Positions 1 to 12,246 of a stretch of DNA of 64,000 bases are shown here, piece by piece. Position 1 is the first letter of the stretch; every line of letters begins with the position of its first letter. The stretch comes from Blumeriella jaapii. Taxonomy: Eukaryota > Ascomycota > Leotiomycetes > Helotiales > Drepanopezizaceae. A program made the position numbers and the translations under genes. The stretch spans positions 310,001 through 374,000 of the forward strand of contig VWND01000075.1 of NCBI GenBank assembly GCA_009599575.1, given 5' to 3'. The notes under the pieces were generated by a model. It made no database searches, was not told the DNA's origin, and saw only the letters and a list, made by a program, of their open reading frames with translations.

Positions 1-518
1 CTGCCTCCGCCGAGATTGCCTTCATCTTTATCTACTACGTCTTCTACAATTGTGCCTGGTCGGGTCTCCTTGTAGGTTACGCTGTCGAGATCCTGCCCTA
101 CAAGCTTCGTGCAAAGGTATGCTTCCTCAATTGTCTTCCACTGGTATCCACTGACGATTTTAAGGGTCTGACTCTGATGTTCCTTGCTCTCGATCTTGCG
201 CTGTTCTTCAACTCCTACGTCAACCCCGTTGCTCTTCATGACCTGGGCTGGAAATACTACATCGTTTACGATTGCTGGCTCGCCTTCGAACTTGGTATCA
301 TATACTTCTTCTACATCGAGACGCAGAACACAGCTCTTGAGGAGATTGTCAAGTACTTTGATGGCGAGGCTGCTTTGCTTGGCGGAAATGTGGCGACCGA
401 GAAGGCTAGAGTTCTCCTTGCAGAATCCGGTGTTGAACACAAAGCCCCCATTGTGACCGAACATCACGAGGTGAGGTCGGATACAGCTCCGATTAGCGAG
501 CGAGAGACTAAGATCTAA
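1..518 (+). CDS. MFS sugar transporter, lactose-permease-like (C-terminal part)
   Basis: This is the 3' end of a proton-coupled sugar transporter of the major facilitator superfamily, expected in the plasma membrane; the 5' part lies outside the window. Two exons are visible, 1-116 and 165-518, joined by a 48-nt phase-0 intron (GTATGC donor, AAG acceptor). Exon 1 encodes the end of a transmembrane helix and the loop ILPYKLRAK. Exon 2 encodes LALFFNSYVNPVALHDLGWK, then a helix, then FYIETQNTALEEIVKYFDG, which matches the PETxGxxLEE signature after the last helix of fungal sugar porters, with E-T kept and R-G replaced by Q-N. A hydrophilic tail of about 60 residues follows and ends in ERETKI. 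The HDLGWKYY and FELGIIYFFYIET wording is typical of the lactose permease (Lac12-like) branch. The real substrate cannot be read from this fragment. Confidence 0.85.
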   Translation, partial: ASAEIAFIFIYYVFYNCAWSGLLVGYAVEILPYKLRAKVCFLNCLPLVSTDDFKGLTLMFLALDLALFFNSYVNPVALHDLGWKYYIVYDCWLAFELGIIYFFYIETQNTALEEIVKYFDGEAALLGGNVATEKARVLLAESGVEHKAPIVTEHHEVRSDTAPISERETKI

Positions 519-2062
519 ACTCAGACGCTGCATTGGGTGGTAAATATGGTAGGTGCTAGTACATACAGTGTAGGACGATCGCAAGCCAAATCAAGCTGCA
601 TTCTTAGCAGCACCAAGCACTCGCTAGATTTTTTTGTTGAGATGTAAAAGAAAGCCACATTTCCATAGAAAGAAAGGAGGATTTTTGAGTCGCCAATCGT
701 CTTTGCTTTCCAAGCATCGTCATATCTGAAACCCATCATCAGTCTTTCCTCATTTTTTCGTAGGCCTTGAAAGGACATCTCGCACACATTTCCTTCCTCC
801 ACCTATCACGGAATCCAAAGCAGCTGATTTTCCGAGTATGTGGCACATAAATTTCCTGGCAATATCAACCAGTACGCAGCATAATTACTTGAGAGAAACT
901 GCACAACTAAAACATGGATGACCCTTAAAAAGACAAAGATGACATAGTTCAACCTAGGGGTTGAACCCTGGGTATCTAGACCGCATGAACAGCATATTGC
1001 ATGTGGCAATTCCCGTCTGCTTTATTGACTTTTGCATCCACGCTTTTGCATCTCTTGTTGCTTATACCAGCTAGTTGTATTGTACTTGGCGTAGTTTTAG
1101 ACCTGGCGGGGTGGACAACAGCCGAATTCTGTTCCCATCGACCACTTGTCCGGCTCTACATATACCTAGAGAGACTCTTCGCATTAGCCTCGGCCGACAT
1201 GGTAATCCCGCACAATGATCCGAAGGCAGGAGTAGTCCTGATAATGCTCAATACCATCCAGCCATTCCTGTCGCAGTATTGTTGCACAGAAGGCAGCGAT
1301 TGGCAATAGACAGAGGAAGACTTAGAACATGGTGATTACGCGGACAGATGAAGAAACAAGGTCTCAGATCAGGTCCTGGAATGCTGGTATTGCTTGTATT
1401 CGACTGCTCGCGCCCATGAATATGTTGGTGTGAGACCACTGTTTCGCCCGTTGTTGCATGCCTGAGCGTACGCACTCAGTCCCATGCTCATCTTTGCGGC
1501 CTGACTGTTAAGCGATGTTGACAATCTGACAAAGACTGGCGTGGAAACAAAGACCACAACCGGACTCCCACAACACCCGCATTCGGCCGCTGGTTGTTGT
1601 CACGGGACACGACTATCAACAAGATTCATTTCCGAGTTTCATTCGGGTCGAGAAGTTCCGAAAAGCGGTGTTTCCGAGATCATGCCAAGTCTCTCAGCCC
1701 AACCCTGCCTCCGCTCTTGCAAGATCCCATCAATCATAGGACATTTATAAGCTGTCGATAGTTATATATTCTCGGCGGGAAGGCGCAGGGTAAAGACTGC
1801 TAAGGGCCATCAACCGAGGAGGAAGTTAAGGAAAGCACCCAGAGCGCAGTTTGAGACATACCCTTGCTCTGTACTCGAGTTGAGATCCTTTCTCTTGTAA
1901 TACACAATCATACATATGTACATGTGGATTCCAGCCTTCTTTCCTAGGTACCTCCCATGCTATGCAATACCCAATTGCACAATCTATGCCTCTGTAATAT
2001 CTAGCAAATACAGCATAGAAGGGAAAATACTATACACAGGACACAAGTCAAGACGGTTTAGT
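519..2062. other. Intergenic region between transporter and mEF-G1 genes
   Basis: About 1.5 kb between two convergent genes. Only short, unconvincing open frames occur on either strand, none with a family motif or coherent splice sites. No repeat array or RNA gene was recognised. Confidence 0.5.
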
Positions 2063-4656
2063 CTACTTCTTATTCCTATCCGCCTGCGCCTTCTCATGCG
2101 CCGCGACCAATTCCTTTCTACCAGGCTGTTAGCATGTGAACCAGTGAGAGGCGGGCTGGATGGATGACTTACTGTAATTGTCCGGGAGCTGGAGAATAAT
2201 GGGAGAACTCCATACCAAATTCTCCTTTTCCTTGCGTAGCAGCTCTTAATTGAGAACTGAACCCGAACATTGCATTTAAACTGCAGTCGGCTGTCAACGT
2301 GAAATCCTCAGGACCAATCTCGGTGTCATTAATAATAGCATTCCTCTTGTTCAACAACCCAACGATATTGCCCTGAAATTCGTTGGGTGCGGTAATGGTG
2401 GTCTTCATGAGAGGCTCCAAAACCTGAGGTTTAGCATCCTTGAAAGCCTTGCGGAAAGCTTGCTGCGTAGCGTTCTTGAAAGCCATTTCCGACGAATCGG
2501 TCATGTGGGTAGCTCCGTCATTCACAACCATAGAAGTTCCAAGGACGGGATGCCCGATAAGAGGGCCTTTCTCGCAAGATGCAACGAAACCTTTCTCGCA
2601 AGCGAACAAGAATTTTTCGGAAATCGAACCACCTGTGACCTCTTCTCTGAATTTTGACGGCGGGTAGCCATTCTCGCCTGGTGCGATGGGTTCCATGTAT
2701 CCAACGACGCGGGCATAATCTCCTGCACCACCAGTTTGCTTCTTCAGCGTGTGGTCGAAATTTACTGGCTCGGTGATGGTTTCGCGGTATGCCACCTGTG
2801 GCTTTCCGGTTTCGACCTCTACCTTGTATTCTCGGCGCATGCGCTCAACGTAGATATCCAGATGCAATTCTCCCATTCCTGATATAATGGTTTCTTGACT
2901 CTCGGCATCAACGTGTACTCTGAAAGTAGGATCTTCACGCTGGAAACGGTTCATAGCTTTACTGAAATTGTTTCCATCTTTCGTAGTTTTCGGCTTGATC
3001 GATAATGAAATGACAGGATCCGGAACGAACATAGAGGACATGGAGTATGGCAGAGAACCATCCGTAAAAGTGTCGCCTGAAGCACAGTCGACACCAAACA
3101 CCGCGCAAATTTCTCCAGCGCTGATTTCAGGAACTTCTTCCATGTCGTTGGAATGCATGCGCACAATTCTGGGAATCTTCAGTCGCTTATCGGTCCTTGC
3201 GTTGAAGATATTCATTCCCTTCTTCATAACTCCTTGGTAGACTCGAATATAGGTCAATTGCCCGTAATTGCTTTCTTCAAGCTTGAAGGCAAGACCAACG
3301 AAGGGTAACGAATTGTAAGAAACAAGTTTGACAGGCGCTTCATTTCTCCGCTTGTCTAGAGCCAAATTCTCAACTTCGGATGGGTTCGGTAGGTAATCGC
3401 AGACCGCATCCAACATGGGCTGGACTGATTTGTCTGCCAGCGCACTGCCCATCAACACCGGAGTGAACTTCAAAGCGATGGTTGCTCTCCGGATGGCAGC
3501 CTTTATTTGCTCTGGTGTAGGTGTCTGCTCATCTAAAAAGATCTCGGCAATCTCGTCATCTACATCGGCCAGAGTCTCGATAAGCACTAATCGCTTCTCT
3601 TGTGCCAATTTCTGGACGCTCTCAGGGATCTCATCGGTCTCTCGAATGATTTCGCCCTTGGGTCCGTCGTTGTAAATGGCCTTCATTCTTATCAAATCCA
3701 CCACTCCTTGAAAGGTATCTTCTCCTCCAATGGGGACTTGTAACGCCGCAGCTGGTATCCGGAGTTTCTGGTTGATCTGCTCCACCGCCTTGAACGGATT
3801 GGCACCCATTCTGTCCATCTTGTTGATGAAACTGACCCGAGGAACGTTGTATCGTCGCATTTGTCTGTCGACCGTAATCGTTTGACTCTGAACTCCGCTA
3901 ACAGCACACAAGATCATGACCGCTCCATCCAGCACTCGCAACGCCCTCTCAACTTCGATTGTGAAATCGATGTGGCCCGGAGTGTCGATCAAGTTGATGT
4001 GATATGTCTCCTCCTTGCCATTCTCAACCTTCCGCCAGTCACAAAATGTTGCAGCAGATTGAATAGTGATTCCCTTCTCCCTCTCCAATTCCATGGAGTC
4101 CATCTTCGCTCCAACAGCATCCTTTCCTCGGACTTCATGGATAGCATTGATTCGACCAGTGTAAAAGAGCACCCGTTCTGTAGCAGTTGTTTTGCCACTG
4201 TCGATATGCGCCTGCAAGTTCATCAGTTGGCCGTTGTACAGATGCCTTACCGCTCAACACCTACAGCAATTCCAATGTTCCGAAGCTTTGATAGTCGGCC
4301 TCGTTCAACACTATCCAGATTATCTATGATGGTCTTCTGCGTAAGTGCAGATGGGTCTGCAGCGGCTCGTTCTAAGCTGCGTTCAAATTAGTACTTTCTT
4401 ATCGTGGAAATCCAGGTCTCGAGGTCCTGACTCCAGATTGGATTTCTAGAACTCACACTGCCTCTGCCGCACCAGCTCGAACATATCTTGTCTCGGAGAA
4501 AGCTCTCACTCCCAATCTTCTGCCGATTGTCGGCCGGATGCCCAAGCCTCGAGATGCATTTAAGCAGAGGAATCTTGACCTCGACGTATAGCTCCTTACA
4601 GATGCAATTGATAGATCTGCGACAGCCGCAGCCCGGACAGCTCTATACGTCCTCAT
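2063..4656 (-). CDS. mef1: Mitochondrial elongation factor G1 (mEF-G1)
   Basis: Translational GTPase that moves tRNA and mRNA through the mitochondrial ribosome after peptide transfer. Four exons in transcript order: 4656-4457, 4376-4265, 4211-2173, 2117-2063, giving 801 residues. Exon 1 is an Arg/Ser/Ala-rich presequence without acidic runs, fitting a matrix-targeting peptide. The second junction rebuilds [15 protein letters not shown], the P-loop with switch region. Also visible are DTPGHIDF (G3), [10 protein letters not shown] (G4), domain II, and the EF-G domain IV-V block with [16 protein letters not shown]. The last intron (GTAAGT to TAG) restores the ending [19 protein letters not shown]. 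The unspliced frame would start at a false internal Met and stop at 2169. The length fits fungal Mef1. Mef2 is less likely because its G domain usually diverges more. Confidence 0.93.
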
Positions 4657-5014
4657 GTTCCGATTTGAAGGGTTGGGGTCACTGTGTCGTTCATCAAAAA
4701 GGATTTCGCGGCGCGCCTCTCTGGAACTTTTTTTGGATCCACTTTTCCCCGGACCGCGTTAGACTCGAACTGGCCGAAGACTTTCAATGAAGGAGTTTGG
4801 AAATCGTCCATAGCAACTTTGTCGCTATTTCACCGCTTGAAATGAGGTAGCTGCCTTTTGATCGTTCTTGACAAATGGTTAGAGTCGTCCTCACTTCTTG
4901 CTTTTGAAAGAGCAATGAAATTCACGCTAGCTACAGTCATGTGAAATCGTGTTGAGAGGTATCGCGTCCCTCCTATTCCTTACACTACCGACCACAACTC
5001 ATCCTACAGCTCTG
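4657..5014. promoter_or_regulatory. Shared upstream region of mEF-G1 (-) and Pol kappa (+)
   Basis: The two genes are divergent and their start codons are about 415 bp apart, so this space must hold both promoters. No clear TATA box is seen. Confidence 0.5.
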
Positions 5015-5074
5015 ATGACCGCCAAAGTCCTCGAGCATCTGCAAGAAATGCGGCCATCTCTTCCTACGGCTTGA
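5015..5074 (+). promoter_or_regulatory. Upstream ORF overlapping the Pol kappa start codon
   Basis: A 19-codon reading frame begins with ATG at 5015 and ends with TGA at 5072-5074. The stop overlaps the first main-frame ATG (5071) in an ATGA arrangement, followed at once by two more in-frame Met codons. If it lies in the mRNA, it would force leaky scanning or termination-reinitiation to translate the polymerase. The transcription start is unknown, so its presence in the mRNA is inferred. Confidence 0.45.
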
Positions 5075-6968
5075 TGATGACGGCCAAACCGCCTCTGGAG
5101 CCGAAACTCGCCACAGAGCATGATACCTTGAAATACTCCCTCCTGGGCCCCTCTCTCACGAAGTCGGGCCAGGATAATGTAGACCAAAAGAAGGTGAACG
5201 CAGTCCAAACCTGCATAATTTACACTCCTAATCCCTGCAGGTATCGGAGATCATCTACAACGCTTCCAAAGGCTCCAAATACTTCAATAACGAAGAAGCC
5301 CGAGACAAGAACCTCACGCAAAAAATCGAGCGCATCCTCGAGAAGAAGAGGCAGCTAGAGAAGCTAGAGCTGGCGTCTGATCGGCGGAAAGCAGACGACT
5401 ACATTGCGGAACTGGAGCTGTCTCGAGACTTGTCCCAAGTTGTAGTGCATATAGACTGCGATGCTTTCTACGCAGCTGTGGAGGAGCTCGATCGCCCGGA
5501 GCTCAAGCATCTGCCATTCTCCGTTGGGAAAGGGGTCCTTACAACATGCAACTATCATGCCAGGAAGTTTGGGTGTAGGAGTGGGATGGCGGGTTTCGTG
5601 GCGAAGAAGCTGTGTCCGCAGCTCATCCAGATACCATTGAACTTTGACAAATATACAGCCAAGGCTCAAGAAGTCCGCGAGATCATTGCTGATTACGACC
5701 CGAGGTTTGAGAGTGCGAGTATCGATGAAGCATACCTCAACATTACAGAATATTGCGAGAAGAACGATATCAGCCCCGAGGATGCGGTTCAGCAATTGAG
5801 GCGGGAGGTCCATGAAAAAACTAAGATTACGATCTCGGCCGGAATTGCGGCGAACGCGAAGCTGGCCAAGATATGCTCGAACATGAATAAGCCAAATGGG
5901 CAATTCCATTTGCCTATCGAGCGAAATGCTATCATGGCATTCATGCGGGACCTTCCCACACGAAAGGTCAATGGAATCGGTCGAGTTTTTGAGAGAGAGT
6001 TGAATGCCATAGGAGTTAAGACATGCGGGGACATTTATGCCTACAGGCAATATTTGTCGAAACTTTTTGGAGAGAAGGCTTTTGGTTTCTTAATGCAATG
6101 TTATCTCGGCCTGGGCAGGACTATAATCCAACCTGCCGAAGATTATGAACGGAAAAGCGTCGGCACAGAAAGCACATTTGGCGAGATGTCAAATCCTACC
6201 GAGTTGCGAGACAAGCTTCGCGCCACGGCCGAGGAACTGGAGAAAGATATGATCCGAACACAGTTCAAGGGCCGAACCCTCTGTCTGAAAGTCAAGCTAC
6301 ATACCTACGAAGTATTCACAAGACAAGTGGTGCCACCGAAAGCTGTATACTTAGCAGACGACCTGTATAAATTCGGTGTCCCAATGTTGACAAAGCTAGA
6401 GCAGGAATTCCCTGGTATGAAGCTTCGCTTAATGGGCCTCCGATGCACCCATCTCGTCAGCATGAAGAAACCAGACACAATGGCATTCTTTGGCTTCAAA
6501 ACGCGCCCCGCGGAAGACGGACACAGCCCCTCTCATCCTTCGAAGCGGAAGTCAGAAGTTCTCGAGGATGAAAATGAAAAATGGGAAGCCTGGCCGGATG
6601 AACTGCTCTTCGAAGATGCCGAGCGTCAAGAACGAGAAGACGAAAGACAGGAAATGGAGACACTAAGCCAAGAGCTAGATAAGCGGAGGCACCATGGCAA
6701 GGAGATAGTGCCGAATCCGAAAAAGGAGGATACGCCAGAGGAGGAGTGGTGGGATTGTCCGATTTGTATGCGCCCGCAAGCTACCAGCGAGAAGGATTTC
6801 AATGAGCACATTGATTTGTGTCTTTCGAGGCAGACTATTCGGGATGCCGTGCAGGAGACTTCGGAGTCGCAATCAAGGGAACAAACACCTGCGCCGAAGA
6901 GGGCGAGGTTTGGCAACGAAAAGGGGAAGGCTGGGGATCCTAAGCAAAGGCGTCTAAACTTTGGATAA
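5071..6968 (+). CDS. polK: DNA polymerase kappa (Y-family, DinB-like)
   Basis: Translesion DNA polymerase that copies past damaged bases and acts in the nucleus. Exons 5071-5193 and 5241-6968 (47-nt phase-0 intron) give 616 residues. The N-terminal clasp reads TLKYSLLGPSLTKSGQDN and SEIIYNASKGSKYFN, a kappa hallmark that separates it from eta, iota and Rev1. The palm follows with HIDCDAFYAAVEELD and SASIDEAYLNI, supplying the catalytic acidic residues. Helix-hairpin-helix and little-finger regions run to about residue 480. A single C-terminal zinc finger of the Rad18/UBZ4 type (CPICMRP...HIDLC) should bind ubiquitin, for example on PCNA. The last residues KQRRLNFG recall a PIP box but lack the two aromatics. 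Three Met codons stand at the start; the first is used here, and the short ORF before it may affect choice. Confidence 0.95.
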
Positions 6969-7222
6969 TTTTCAGGTATTGCCAGAATATCATTCAAATG
7001 CAGCATCAGACATAAGGGCATAAGAAACAAGGTGTACAACGAGAAATGAATTCAAGAATCGAATTGTGTTCGTCCTTCCCATGCACCATGCCTAAGCTAT
7101 CGTTTCATCGTATCATCATTGCCGCAAGAACCCCTTCCGATATTGCCCCCCAAAGCCAAGTTTCGTAATTCATTTGTACGCCCGCAAAGTTCCCAAGAAC
7201 CCACATGTCATCATGATGTCAA

Positions 7223-7910
7223 TCAAGCACCGCCCTCACGCTTCGCATACTCATCCTCCATGCGCTCCTCATACAGCTTATCCTTCGCAGCCTGATCGAC
7301 CTCTGTTGGATCCTCTGTCAAGATACCCTCCTTGATCAAGTCTGCTGGCTTGGGACGGTGCAGGATCTTCTCATTCAGGCTATCGGCGCGCATGTGTTTC
7401 TCGAGTTCGCGCTGCTGGCCTACTATAGCAGGGGCGGCGGTGGACTCGGGGAGGATGTTGCCTATACCCATTATGTCAGAACCAGACAAGCAAACTATCA
7501 ACAGCCCAGAGCATTATGGGTGTAAGGGGTGAAGAGAGGTTGTAAGCTTACGTTCAACGAGATCCTCGCGCTGCGGGCGCTTCTCGAGACCCTTTCTCAA
7601 GCTATCGGTTGCACGCTGGCGCTCGAGATCGTGGGCAGCGGATTGCAGAGCTCTATTTACGGACCCCGCAGTCAGCTTCGAGAGCACTCCTGGTCCCATA
7701 GAACTTCATTCATTCGACCCCTTCATGGGACTATACGTACGGCGCAGCACTAGTATCCAACAAGATATGTCTGTCCTTCAACTCCTGCGGGTCCGGACGG
7801 TGCTGCAAGTGCTTCTCCAGCGAGTTTTGTCGCACAAGGCTTGTGGGGCGGACGGGGACGATGGGCGTCTCGTCGATGACAGCGCTGCGGGAGGTGGTTT
7901 CGTCGGTCAT
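7223..7910 (-). CDS. RPEL-repeat protein
   Basis: Three exons, 7910-7741, 7652-7552 and 7461-7223, encode 169 residues. Joining them gives three RPEL-type repeats: NSLEKHLQHRPDPQELKDRH, DSLRKGLEKRPQREDLVERN and DSLNEKILHRPKPADLIKEG, each followed by I-L. The second repeat is completed only by splicing (exon 2 ends in the ERN codon), which supports the gene model. In animals RPEL motifs bind G-actin in MRTF and Phactr proteins. Fungal proteins of this size with three RPEL repeats are widespread but poorly characterised, so actin binding here is inferred from the motif. The start MTDETTSR (7910) is preferred over an in-frame Met 16 codons upstream because it lies closest to the conserved part; both are possible. 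It is convergent with the Pol kappa gene, 254 bp away. Confidence 0.85.
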
Positions 7911-10276
7911 GATTCTTTTTCGTGTCTGGTTCTTTGTTGCGGAGAAGATGGGCAGCAAGTGTGATGGGGAAGCGTAATGCTATAAAGGCGGAAGGGAAGG
8001 GAGGGGGGTGTTTTTGTTTTGAATCGACAATCTTGGAAAGCTCTCCCACAGCAACGGTGCTGGTGATCAGCGGCATTGGGCTCGCTTAGAGACCCCTGCC
8101 CTACCCGTCCCCCTTTCCCATGTGTCAAGGGAAACAAGTTCATGCGAGCCGGCTTTGAAAAACTTCAAGCTCTTCTTACATCTCTCGGCGATCTCCAAAT
8201 GCAACTTGATGCACATGGACAGTGCTAATACCTGCGAATTGCCCTGGTCTGCAAGAAAGGCGATGGGTGTGTCCCGCGGCGTTTTCCCCATCTGCTTTTG
8301 GCCAGAGATGGGTGATTCGAAACAATCAGGCTCTTCCTAAGAAATGCTTCGCGTAAACACCAGCCTTTTTCGAGTATTTGATTTTTGGATACAGACTTTG
8401 ATCTAGGCGTTATACCAAGTATTCCATTCCACATTGCTTCTTAAGTCCTTGCAATAGGAATGTTCCCCTAAGGTGAATGATTCCACTAACATGCCAGCCT
8501 ACTCCACTCTTTTCGGTCAATGCGGCATCGTGTTGAGATGTACTTCTACCATATGAGCTCTCTTGTCAGCCAGTCCAATGCCGTTGGAGTGGTAGGTATG
8601 GCACCTGGATTTGCAGCCAAGCAGATTCTGCTTCTCAAAATACTAGAACCTCACTCGCCTTTAGTAAGTAAGGGATAGGCTAGATATACCTTTGCTGCCT
8701 ATTTTACTGTACATAAACACGATACAGGAATAGCAGATAAAGCGAACAAGCTAGAAGACGCAATTTCTTTAGTTCTGATGTCTTGCACGTAGCGCAAAAC
8801 ACGATCCGGGTTTTGCATCCTCGCTTGATTCAATTATCAATTACTTTCGTTTCCACAGCAATGGCGCCTACTCGCGCAAATTCAGACCAACAACGCTTTG
8901 CAAGTACTTTAGCCGCTTGCATCTTTTTTCTGGAAGAGATTTTGGAGATCCCTACTGTTGGTACTTCACATCGAACAATGGCTTGCATGGTTTCGGTCGC
9001 TTAGCCACCGGCACCACTCCCGTACATCATTACCAAGGCATCCACTTCCCTCTCGTATTGCAATTTACCAACATTTGACTATGCGGTCTGATCGAATGTA
9101 CACAAGCTAGCCGTAACACCTTCCACGCTGAAGACCTAGGATATTTGACCTGTTCAGAAACCCATTCAGCCGCCTAAGTGAACACCACACCCTGACCACA
9201 ATATCAAAAGCCGGGTACGTATGCTGGTTCTAAGAGCTGGCTGGCCCTATGAGCTGGTTTCAAGTGCTACAACAGATACCTTTCTAGATCGGATCCGGCG
9301 ACCATGGGATTTGGAGCCCACTACAAGTGAAGCTCGAAAAACATACCCCCTCATCGGCAGGTCGAGCAGGCAAAAGAAAAGAAAACAGGATACGACTTGA
9401 AATGAAAAACGCGTACGAACAGATAGTCAGAAGTCAAAGGATAACAAACCACAACATTTTCGGACGCAGGTGAACATCCGCATTGAGAAGAATGCAACCA
9501 CGGTACTTTACTAGCAAGACACCCTAAACCTCCGCAGGGGCGGGGGTGTGTCAACTCTGGTACGATAGATTAACATGTAGAGATCTACAGTACCCTTTCC
9601 GCCTCAGAATCTCCTTCACTTCAGCTTTCTCGTCCCATCGGCTTGCGATCCGTAGAGAGAGATGGGTCGCCCCTCGGGGTGGGAGGCCGTCGACGACGAC
9701 GACGACCACCTCGCGGGCTAGACTCAATACCTGTACGTGGTGCCTGGTACGAACCTTCGGCTTTCTCAACTACAAAAACTTCTTTCTTTTGCGGCAGAAA
9801 AGGTGATTGATGGTACAGTACTTGGAGGAAGTCCGAAAAGCCAGCAATAAGCATTCGACACGTAGCGACTTCGAAGAGATTTTCCTTGCCGGCGATTCGA
9901 GCCTTTTTTTTTAACGACTACGTATAATACTACGATTTACCCAAAAGAGGCACGTTTATTAACAATTCCCAAGAAGTTGTATTGAAAAGAAATCGAAAAA
10001 AAAAAAAATTAGTTAGCTCGACAATCGAAAACCTGGTACTGCGCTTTCGAGTAACCGTTTTATCGACACAACCGACTCGATGGCATATTTAATGAAGAAA
10101 AAAAGTCTCAAATAGCGGAACCAATGTCTATACATTTCTTTTATATAATTGCTTTCTCTATAGCTTATTTTTGTTTCTAAAAATCCCCAGCTTAGCACGT
10201 TTCCGATGCCCTACGGAAAGCTGAAGATGGTTGTGCCCCTCCAAACGTTAAAACAAAATCATCATCATCATCATCA
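7911..10276. other. 2.4-kb intergenic region with no recognised gene
   Basis: Short open frames only. A plausible ATG context occurs at 8861 but no family is recognised after it. Around 9900-10180 the DNA turns AT-rich, with T and A runs (near 9906 and 9997). A CAT microsatellite lies at 10258-10280, overlapping the 3' end of the permease gene. Confidence 0.45.
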
Positions 10277-12246
10277 TCAGTAGAAGTGGTGCACGATCTG
10301 TTTCCACCTCGGCATTGCGGCCACCTTTTCACGATACGCGTTGATGGTCGCCCAGTCGTGCATACGGCGTCCAGTATCGACATCTATATCTGCGATTTTC
10401 AGGAAGCCTTCGCGCTTCCAGAAATAGCCGATAGCCCAGAAACAGAGAACGACAGGGAAACCGAGATAAGACTTGAAAAATTGCTCGGCGGTTCCGACAC
10501 CGCTGACGCCGACTGGGGCGAGGGCCGAGTAGAATTGGGCGACCAAGCAGATGGTGACGAGACCGAGGCCGATCCAGGAGCCGGTAACGCCAAAAATTGC
10601 TTTGAATGGAAGCTCGTCGAGTGTGTGACCTTGATGAGCCCATGCACTACGGAAGCGGATGTGTGACTACGTAAGGCGTTAGTTGCGATGTGACAGGGTT
10701 TGTGGGGGAGATTTAAGCCGGTCGACCTACTAAGCAGATGGATCCCCAGGTGAATAGAGCGGCGAGACCGGAAAGCGACAATAGCCAGTCGAAGACGGTG
10801 CTGCCATCAGAAGCCAGAATGATATAAGCGAGACCCCCGAAGCTGAGATTAAACCCAACAGAAGCAAGAGGACGGCCGGAGCGATCGATGTAAGAGAAAC
10901 ACTTGGGGGCATATCCTTGTTGAGAAAGCGCAGTAAGAGTTCGCGAGCCGCCGTACACGCAGGAAACACCTATAGAGATGACCGAGACGAGGATAACAGT
11001 GTTCATGAATGAGTCGAAACCATGGAGATTGGCGTACTTTCCAGCGAGGACAAAAGGTGAAGTTCCCTCAGAGTATGGGTTTTTGGCACCGAGGAGTTGG
11101 TCGTCTTTAGAACTGATCAAGAGACCGACCAAAGTGAGACCAACGACGTAGAAACTGTTTTCCTGTGGTTAGATTACGCTCCCAAGTTATCAATGACGAG
11201 TAAGCTCACAGTGTGATACGCCAGAAAACCTGCTTGATGGCACTCGGGAGGTTCTTGGCTGGATTCTCCGCTTCTGCAGCAGCAAGACCGACAAGCTCGG
11301 TGCCGGAGAAGGCGAAGGCCGCAGTGACGAAGACTGAACAAAAACCTCGAAATCCGTTCTGAAAAGCCCCTGGATCATACCATAGTCTGGCACCCCAGTA
11401 CTCCCCATATCGTCCGCTCTTCGGGCCACCGCCACAAACTAGGACAATAGCAATAATGATAAAGATAACGGTCGCCCCGAGCTTGAAAGCAGAAGACCAA
11501 AATTCCTCCTCAGCGTATCCCAGAGTCCCGAAAATGTTAATAATTGTGATGCCTAACCAGAAAATTGTGATCCAGACGGCTACGCTGACATCTTTGTTCC
11601 AGTACTGTACGGTAAATGATACGACGGTTAATTCGAGAGGTAAGACGATCATCCATTGAAACACCTACCGTGCATTAGCTGTACTCCACACCAGATAACC
11701 TACAAACACTCACGTAATTCCAGCCCATGGCAAACCCCCAGGAAGGATTGATAAAGCGGATAGAGTATGTGTAGAAACCACCAGAGACCGGATACAAGAC
11801 CGCAAGCTCGCCAAGGGCGTAGACGACGTTGAAAAGCATGCATCCGGCAACGAGGAAACATATCAGGACAGAGCCTGGGCCACCTCGCACAAAAGCAGAG
11901 CCTGAACCAACGAAGAAACCAGCACCAATGGAGCCACCAATAGCAATCATGTTTAAATGGCGGGACTTCATAGATCGATCAAAATGAACCTGGCCATCAA
12001 CAGATCGACCTGTGGAGTGTTAGCACATAGAAATTTGTGAACAGTGCTGGTCGAAGGCCCACGTCTTTGAAAGCTCGCCATGTTCAATCCATTACGGGTG
12101 TAGAAGTCAACCTCGCGGTTGTTCTCATGGCTTTCAGTATTGTCAGCCCTTGTCGTGGTAACGCCTTTCTCGGCATCGCTTGGGGATGGTGATATCTCAG
12201 TGGCACTACCCTCAGCTGGGGCAGGGTCGCCGCATTCTTTCGACAT
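10277..12246 (-). CDS. Amino-acid permease (APC superfamily, YAT type)
   Basis: Proton-coupled amino-acid importer of the plasma membrane. Five exons in transcript order: 12246-12063, 12009-11714, 11664-11210, 11154-10731, 10666-10277, encoding 582 residues. A hydrophilic acidic N-terminal tail leads into RSMKSRHLNMIAIGGSIGAG, the signature first helix of the fungal general amino-acid permease family. About 12 hydrophobic segments follow, including the conserved GTELVGLAAAEAENPAKNLP region between helices 6 and 7. The C-terminal tail ends in KIADIDVDTGRR and WKQIVHHFY, typical of the Gap1, Dip5 and Put4 group. Every intron is 49-64 nt and restores the frame. The substrate cannot be assigned; the family includes general and specific carriers. 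The stop overlaps a small CAT repeat. Confidence 0.92.

Noticed and set aside
940..1000. TPsiC-arm-like GGGTTCAACCCC on the minus strand
   Set aside because: No matching D arm, anticodon arm or acceptor stem could be placed around it, so no tRNA is called.
8783..9004. 73-codon frame with a good ATG context at 8861
   Set aside because: The short translation has no recognised domain and no downstream exon could be joined with confidence.
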